Below, piece by piece: positions 30,986-35,271 of a DNA stretch of 35,271 nucleotides. A program made the position numbers and the translations under genes. This DNA comes from a virus, in IMG/VR virus record IMGVR_UViG_3300032516_000089, positions 1 through 35,271 of that record. One strand, written 5' to 3'. The notes under the pieces are model-generated. The model was not told the DNA's origin and did not search any database. It was given only the letters and a program-made list of their open reading frames with translations. The first letter of the stretch is position 1. Every line of letters starts with the position of its first letter.

Positions 30986-31170
30986 TTTGTTTTCCCCCTT
31001 TTGTTTTTTAAAGCGTTCCGCGTTCTGCTGATTTTAAACTCGCATATATTATTATTTGCTGTGATTAAAACGCATAAGCGCGGATAACGCCCCAATATCG
31101 ATTTTACTTGCGGGTTTTTACAGCCGCCATTATCTTTTATAAACTCGCAATTTACAATTTTATCTGTCAT
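30982..31170 (-). CDS. 62-aa cysteine-rich protein between portal and protease
   Basis: The 62-residue product has four cysteines (C8, C17, C33, C43) in a possible zinc-ribbon spacing ('CEFIKDNGGCKNPQVKSILGRYPRLCVLITANNNICEF') and a basic tail. Its start site is weak (TTGAGAAATAAAT). It fits between the portal and protease genes with a 4-bp overlap to the latter. Function unknown. Confidence 0.55.
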   Translation of the reverse strand: MTDKIVNCEFIKDNGGCKNPQVKSILGRYPRLCVLITANNNICEFKISRTRNALKNKRGKTK

Positions 31171-31172
31171 AT

Positions 31173-33278
31173 TTATTTCTCAATGATCGGAAGCATTGTG
31201 CAAGTGCAATTTATAGTTTCTCCGGGTTGATCTGTCGACTGATCGCCGGGATAAAGTAAGCCGTTGCTAAAACGTTCCGACATTTTTACGCGTTCGTCAT
31301 TCATCGCTATATGATTTTCCCTTGGAGTATATCCGCCGCCGCCGTGCAACCATTCCTTCCATTCGACGCCGCCTTCTTTATTCCATTGATCTAAGATCCC
31401 TTTATTTTCTGCGTCCGATATTTCCGTTCGTGCAATACGCATAGCGCGAAACTCTTGCGCGAAATTAAATACGTTCTGGACGCGATCTTTTAACTGTCCG
31501 ACAGTTTCCCCGGCTGTCAGCCCGGCGTTTAATTCTGCGCGCAACTGATCTTGCGTTGTTTTATTTGTATTGAAACTGAATATAAACTTTTTATTTTTAA
31601 GCCATAACTCCGCTGTTGGATTAGTTAGTCTTATACTCGGCGCGATCCCGATTAGTTTAGCGCCGTGTTCTACGCCAGCAATATAAGCGTCGTCTATATC
31701 TACGCCGGCGACTTCTGCGAATTCTTTCTCCCAAAAGTTTATGTCGAATATGATCGTCCGGGACGCGTCTTTCTCAAAAGATTTTCCGGCGTATTTATCT
31801 AAGTTATCCATTACTTCTTTCTCTTGCTTCCTAAATAGTCGTTGCATAGTCGAACGCATATTATAGGTTTCTCTATCAAAACGCGCTTTATAGATCGCGA
31901 ATACGCGCGCGCGCGTGAAATACTTATCGACGTTTCTTTTTGGCGCGTTCTTTTCGGCTTCTGCGGCTGCTGCTTCGGCGGCTGAAGCTTCTTCTTCGGC
32001 TGGCGGCTTAGGCGCTGCGGCTGGCGGCTGTTCGGCTGGCGCTTCCGGTTCTGATCCTAACGGCGCGACTGCCAGCGGTAAGATCGGGACGCTTCCCCAT
32101 TCTACCGGCTCTAATCCGTCATTTTCTCTTTCTTCGTTTATGGTTGAATATCCGGTATTTAGGCGCGCGTTCCTTTCTGTTATCTCTAATTCCCTGTTAG
32201 CCGGGACGACGCTTCCGAATTCTACAAACAGTTTATTTGTCCCGGACTGTTTATACAACGGCATAATTTTTTCGTTTATCTTCTCTTGAAAGCGTTTTAG
32301 TTTCGGCTGGATATTTCGCAGCGCAAAAGTATATTCCGACGCTTCCGCATTAGCGCGGTTTACGTCTTCGACCAGCCCTAAGATCGACTTAGGGACGCGG
32401 AATATTCCTAATATTGTGTCCCGGTTAATATTCTTCGACTGAACATAAGACATTTCTTGCGCCGACATTGTTATATTTTCAAACTTTAAGCCGCGCGATA
32501 GGATCGCGACTTTACCGGCTTTATTCGTGCCGCCGTATAACTGCTTCCATTGCTGACGCATACGATCCGCTTCCGCTTGACTTATGACTTGATCCGACGA
32601 CAGCAGCCCGGCTGGTAATGCGCCGTTCTTAAAACTCGTCGCTTGATATTGCGACATATATTTATCAGTATCAACGGCATAAGCCGCAGCGATCAGCGGC
32701 GACATTCCATAAAACATATTATTAGGATTAGTATATTTAAAATGAACGATCTCTTCCGGACTGAATGCGATCGGTGTTGATCCGGCTGGCTGGTAAATAT
32801 ATCCTTTTATAAAGTTATTCGGATCCGGGACGATCTTCATATCTTGTGCCGGGACGATCCATATTTCCGCCGGGACGCCGACGCCATTAAGCGATAAATA
32901 CCAATAGGCGTTCCCTGTAAGCAACTGAAATGTTTCTGTTATTTCTCTCAACTCAAAAGCGTTCATAAAAGGATTGACGTTAGACATAACGTCTAAAAAT
33001 ATATGATCCTTTATTTCTTCCGTCTTATCGCCGCGCGCGATATATAATTTTAACTGCGCCAACGCGCAACTTTCTGCGATCGCAGCGACGCAAGCATATA
33101 CCCAACTTTCGTTCGCTTCGACCTGTTCTTGATAATCCGTCGGTTGCATTTTACCATATCGGCTTTCTGTCGGATTGATGAAGCCGGCTATCACGTCGGA
33201 CGGCTTTGCTTTTAATTCCGGGTTTAGCATTTCTGATAATCTTCTACGCGTGTTATTGATAACGTCATTTATAATCAT
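31173..33278 (-). CDS. portal protein fused to MuF-type minor head protein
   Basis: A 701-residue fusion. Residues about 40-400 are an HK97-type portal: YQEQVEANESWVYACVAAIAESCALAQLKLY, FHxx-type FELREITETFQLLTGNAYWYL, PxDIVHFKYTNP-like EEIVHFKYTNPNNMFYGMSPLIAA, and FRVPKSILGLVED. An alanine/proline/glutamate linker (about 415-455) leads to a helical region. It then reaches the MuF/SPP1 gp7 domain near 600-700 with RIARTEISDAENKG, WKEWLH, HIAMNDERV and a final GETINCTCTMLPI. The dodecameric portal would thus carry twelve MuF domains. Start after AAGGGGGAAAA. Fusions of this kind exist in other phages but are not common. Confidence 0.85.
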   Translation of the reverse strand: MIINDVINNTRRRLSEMLNPELKAKPSDVIAGFINPTESRYGKMQPTDYQEQVEANESWVYACVAAIAESCALAQLKLYIARGDKTEEIKDHIFLDVMSNVNPFMNAFELREITETFQLLTGNAYWYLSLNGVGVPAEIWIVPAQDMKIVPDPNNFIKGYIYQPAGSTPIAFSPEEIVHFKYTNPNNMFYGMSPLIAAAYAVDTDKYMSQYQATSFKNGALPAGLLSSDQVISQAEADRMRQQWKQLYGGTNKAGKVAILSRGLKFENITMSAQEMSYVQSKNINRDTILGIFRVPKSILGLVEDVNRANAEASEYTFALRNIQPKLKRFQEKINEKIMPLYKQSGTNKLFVEFGSVVPANRELEITERNARLNTGYSTINEERENDGLEPVEWGSVPILPLAVAPLGSEPEAPAEQPPAAAPKPPAEEEASAAEAAAAEAEKNAPKRNVDKYFTRARVFAIYKARFDRETYNMRSTMQRLFRKQEKEVMDNLDKYAGKSFEKDASRTIIFDINFWEKEFAEVAGVDIDDAYIAGVEHGAKLIGIAPSIRLTNPTAELWLKNKKFIFSFNTNKTTQDQLRAELNAGLTAGETVGQLKDRVQNVFNFAQEFRAMRIARTEISDAENKGILDQWNKEGGVEWKEWLHGGGGYTPRENHIAMNDERVKMSERFSNGLLYPGDQSTDQPGETINCTCTMLPIIEK

Positions 33279-33287
33279 TTTTCCCCC

Positions 33288-34739
33288 TTAGAGTAATAAA
33301 GCGTTATTATTATTTATAAATGCTTGGACAGCCAGCGCGTTAGACCAAAAGGCGTCGCCGTGTCCGTCAGCCGTTTCCGGCGACTGTAAATTACCGTCGA
33401 CTGATAGGATCGATCGCGTTTGCCTTTCGTCGTTTAATAATATGATCGTCTTATTTCCGACTTTCTTATCAAACTCGGCAGCGATCATTTCTTTTCCGCC
33501 GGCTGTAAAAACAAACGGCTTCATTTCGTCCGGCAGTTCGCCGCGTTCCATAAATCCTTCAAACTCGCCGCGCGTGTTATCCCATAACATTTCGCTTATT
33601 CCGAAACGCCGGATCGCTGCTTTGAATATGTCGATCTGATTATTAAAGTCGACGCCGTCTAACCATATCGACGCGACTTGTATTAAATAAATTATATCGT
33701 CGTCCGGGACGGCTTCATAAACGGTTAAATGTGAAGGGTGTCGTTTCTTCCCTAAATCAGCGCCGGCAAAACATTCCCCGAATGCGTCGTCAGTTTCTTT
33801 TTTATACGGCGAATAATTTTTTAACTGCTTATCGATCCGCGCTTCGATCTCGCCGTGCGAAAAATAACCTTCTGCCGATCTGACCGGCTGCAACTGGTAT
33901 TCCCTTTGAAAGTTCTTTTTTCCTGTTTCGTTTAATTCTATGTCGATCAGTCTATCGAAAGGAAACTTCTCGATCCATAAAACTATTTTCTTTTTGCGAT
34001 CTATTATCGCCGGGCATAACTTCCAATTCCAGCCGGGCAGCGTCCTTAACTTAAACATAATATCCGTTTCGTCTTGCGACGTGCCGACGACGTGTAGAAA
34101 GCCGCCTTCTTTCGGCAACGACGTTATTTCTGCTTCAAAGATCTGCGTTATTTTCTCGATCTGCGTAAGATCCAGTTTCTTCTGCGGATCTCTTAGGATA
34201 TCGTCGCATATTACGCCGTCCGGGTGTTTACCGCGCTTAAATGACTGGACGCCAGCCGGCTTTACGCTGACGATATGTTCGCCGTTTAAATATTCTATTA
34301 TGCTTTCGGCTGTCGGCTTTAAATCCCGGATATGATTAAAGAAAGGATTACATTGTATATATTGTTTTATTCTTTTTATTTTCTCGCAAGCCAGTTCGTC
34401 AGAATACATAATATATAAATATTCCGAAACCATTTTATTTTCTATATCGCTGCGGAAGATCAGCCAAGCGACATAACCGGCTATAACAGTCGTCTTACCG
34501 TGTTTACGCGCTGCCAGCGTGCAAGTTTTATTATACCGCTGTAAGCGATCGCATAAATCATTAAGCCAAGAGCCGCTGACGTATTCGCCTTCGATTATCT
34601 GCAAGGAAATTGAAAATATTGTATCAAAAAAGAATACAAAATCTTCACGCGCCCGGCGCGATATTTCCCGGCTTAATAGGAAGTCGTCGTCTTTTAAACT
34701 CTTCTCGTAATTTATCGCTGTCCCATTTTGCATAAACAT
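33288..34739 (-). CDS. terL: terminase large subunit
   Basis: Start set at 34739, where GTGGGGAAA precedes ATG, in place of the upstream ATG at 34748. The 483-residue protein has an ATPase domain with Walker A AARKHGKTT (76-84) and Walker B GVICDDIL (about 174-181), plus a coupling region GTSQDET. The nuclease domain has FAGADLGKKRHPSHLTVYEA (first metal acid) and a late DGHGDAFWSNALAV, where acids bind the second metal. It drives DNA packaging into the head and cuts the concatemer. It overlaps the end of terS by 95 bp. Confidence 0.92.
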   Translation of the reverse strand: MFMQNGTAINYEKSLKDDDFLLSREISRRAREDFVFFFDTIFSISLQIIEGEYVSGSWLNDLCDRLQRYNKTCTLAARKHGKTTVIAGYVAWLIFRSDIENKMVSEYLYIMYSDELACEKIKRIKQYIQCNPFFNHIRDLKPTAESIIEYLNGEHIVSVKPAGVQSFKRGKHPDGVICDDILRDPQKKLDLTQIEKITQIFEAEITSLPKEGGFLHVVGTSQDETDIMFKLRTLPGWNWKLCPAIIDRKKKIVLWIEKFPFDRLIDIELNETGKKNFQREYQLQPVRSAEGYFSHGEIEARIDKQLKNYSPYKKETDDAFGECFAGADLGKKRHPSHLTVYEAVPDDDIIYLIQVASIWLDGVDFNNQIDIFKAAIRRFGISEMLWDNTRGEFEGFMERGELPDEMKPFVFTAGGKEMIAAEFDKKVGNKTIILLNDERQTRSILSVDGNLQSPETADGHGDAFWSNALAVQAFINNNNALLL

Positions 34740-35178
34740 TTTCCCCACTTACGTTCGTGATATTTTGGTTTAAATAAAAGTTTGTATTGTCCCGGTCTAA
34801 TCCGTGAATGCGCGCGATCCGGGACGCTGCTTCGTTTATTTCGTGTATATATCCGACTTTTGCATTTTCTGGTATTCCGACTTGATTGACTTTTTGAAAA
34901 CACGTTCGGATTACTTCTTTTAGGTTTGCGTCAATTTTTTCCTTGACGTCTTCGATCGGCTCTAACGCTGCGATCGCTTTAAGATCTTCTGCGACTGTCG
35001 CCGACGTGATATTAAATTGCGCTGCGATTTCTGACTTTATTACTCCCATACTCCAAAGGCGATATTCTTTTAAACGTCTTGCCCATAACTCCCGGCTGGA
35101 CGCAGTCGATCTGCCGCCGTGCGATCCCGGCTTGCCGCTGCTGGTTGTCTTAATTAGTTTATTCCCTTTTGTTTTCAT
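34645..35178 (-). CDS. terS: terminase small subunit
   Basis: The 177-residue protein has a basic N-terminus, a helix-turn-helix region (about 38-70, RLWSMGVIKSEIAAQFNITSATVAEDLKAI), a central coiled helical part for oligomerisation and a polar, basic C-terminus. This fits phage small terminases that bind the packaging site. It directly follows promoter P2: transcription would start within about 2 nt of the ATG, so the message would be nearly leaderless. The site AAAAGGGAATAA within codons 4-7 has no start codon at the right distance. The packaging site is probably in or near this gene. Confidence 0.78.
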   Translation of the reverse strand: MKTKGNKLIKTTSSGKPGSHGGRSTASSRELWARRLKEYRLWSMGVIKSEIAAQFNITSATVAEDLKAIAALEPIEDVKEKIDANLKEVIRTCFQKVNQVGIPENAKVGYIHEINEAASRIARIHGLDRDNTNFYLNQNITNVSGENVYAKWDSDKLREEFKRRRLPIKPGNIAPGA

Positions 35179-35185
35179 TAGTTTA

Positions 35186-35213
35186 ATTATAACAAAAGAT
35201 CCTAAAAAGTCAA
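35186..35213 (-). promoter_or_regulatory. sigma70-type late promoter P2
   Basis: Minus strand: -35 TTGACT (35208-35213), 16-bp spacer, perfect -10 TATAAT (35186-35191). Start of transcription is expected near 35179, right at the terS ATG. It is the only clear promoter ahead of the long structural block. Confidence 0.8.
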
Positions 35214-35245
35214 GATAAATATATATATCGACTTAATAGGATCTT
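35196..35245. repeat. imperfect inverted repeat overlapping promoter P2
   Basis: The 16-nt arms at 35196-35211 and 35230-35245 pair with two mismatches around an 18-nt AT-rich centre; the outer 9 bp (AAGATCCTA/TAGGATCTT) are perfect. The inner arm contains part of the -35 box and spacer of P2. On the minus strand the stem is followed by TTGTT. It may be an operator, a terminator for the transcript coming from P1, or the cohesive/packaging site. Confidence 0.65.
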
Positions 35246-35271
35246 CCCTTTTGGCGTTTCAGTCTAATTCC
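35246..35271. repeat. terminal direct repeat, right copy
   Basis: Identical to positions 1-26. It contains the last codons of the gene at 14-280, confirming that the sequence wraps around. No separate feature is encoded here. Confidence 0.85.

Noticed and set aside
1-35271. tRNA genes, CRISPR arrays, insertion sequences, integrase and attachment sites
   Set aside because: No cloverleaf-like sequence, spaced repeat array, transposase or recombinase was recognised; weak tRNA signals could be missed by eye.

Overview
This window looks like one complete circular genome of a siphovirus-type tailed phage. Its first 26 bases are repeated exactly at the end (1-26 = 35246-35271), so the unit length is 35,245 bp. 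Every supported gene lies on the minus strand, so the text below follows transcription from high to low coordinates. Genes are packed with 1-bp TAATG and 4-bp ATGA overlaps. Most starts follow a nearly invariant purine block, AAAGGGGGAA(A/T), just before ATG. Four good sigma70-type promoters are visible, upstream of terS and of the genes starting at 280, 11412 and 13495. I see no integrase, excisionase or CI-like repressor, so a strictly lytic life is likely. The host is a bacterium with sigma70-like promoters, Shine-Dalgarno translation, signal peptides and lipoproteins. I cannot name it.

Late block (35178 to 13778): terS, terL, a portal fused to a MuF minor head protein, prohead protease, HK97-type capsid, three head or connector genes, a Mu gpG-like tail completion protein, a small gene, a 670-aa protein joining a parallel beta-helix to a tail-terminator-like domain, tail tube, tail assembly chaperones made by a textbook -1 frameshift, tape measure, Dit-like protein, Gp37-like hub, tail-tip protein, small membrane proteins, two peptidoglycan-cleaving candidates, a RuvC-like nuclease and a membrane-anchored beta-rich protein.

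Regulatory gap (13496-13777): about 280 bp without a gene, holding a promoter, a palindrome and several inverted repeats.

Early and replication block (13495 to 5626): small unknown genes, a DUF932 protein, a ribbon-helix-helix protein, a possible single-strand annealing protein paired with a Cas4/RecB-like nuclease, a DnaD-like replication initiator with an internal DNA repeat that may be the origin, and a DnaC-like helicase loader. GC-rich hairpins lie just upstream of several of these genes.

DNA-modification block (about 5400 to 300): a beta-class DNA methyltransferase in a low-GATC island, then a tight cassette of four overlapping genes: a ParB-fold protein, a TET-associated-type glycosyltransferase (TAGT/GREB1-like), a radical SAM enzyme and a radical SAM stub. 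This is the best candidate for an undescribed system. It reads as a base-hypermodification pathway in which radical SAM chemistry stands where a TET/JBP oxygenase is usually found. The wider genome is dense in GATC, CCGG and GCGC palindromes, which fits protected DNA but does not prove it.
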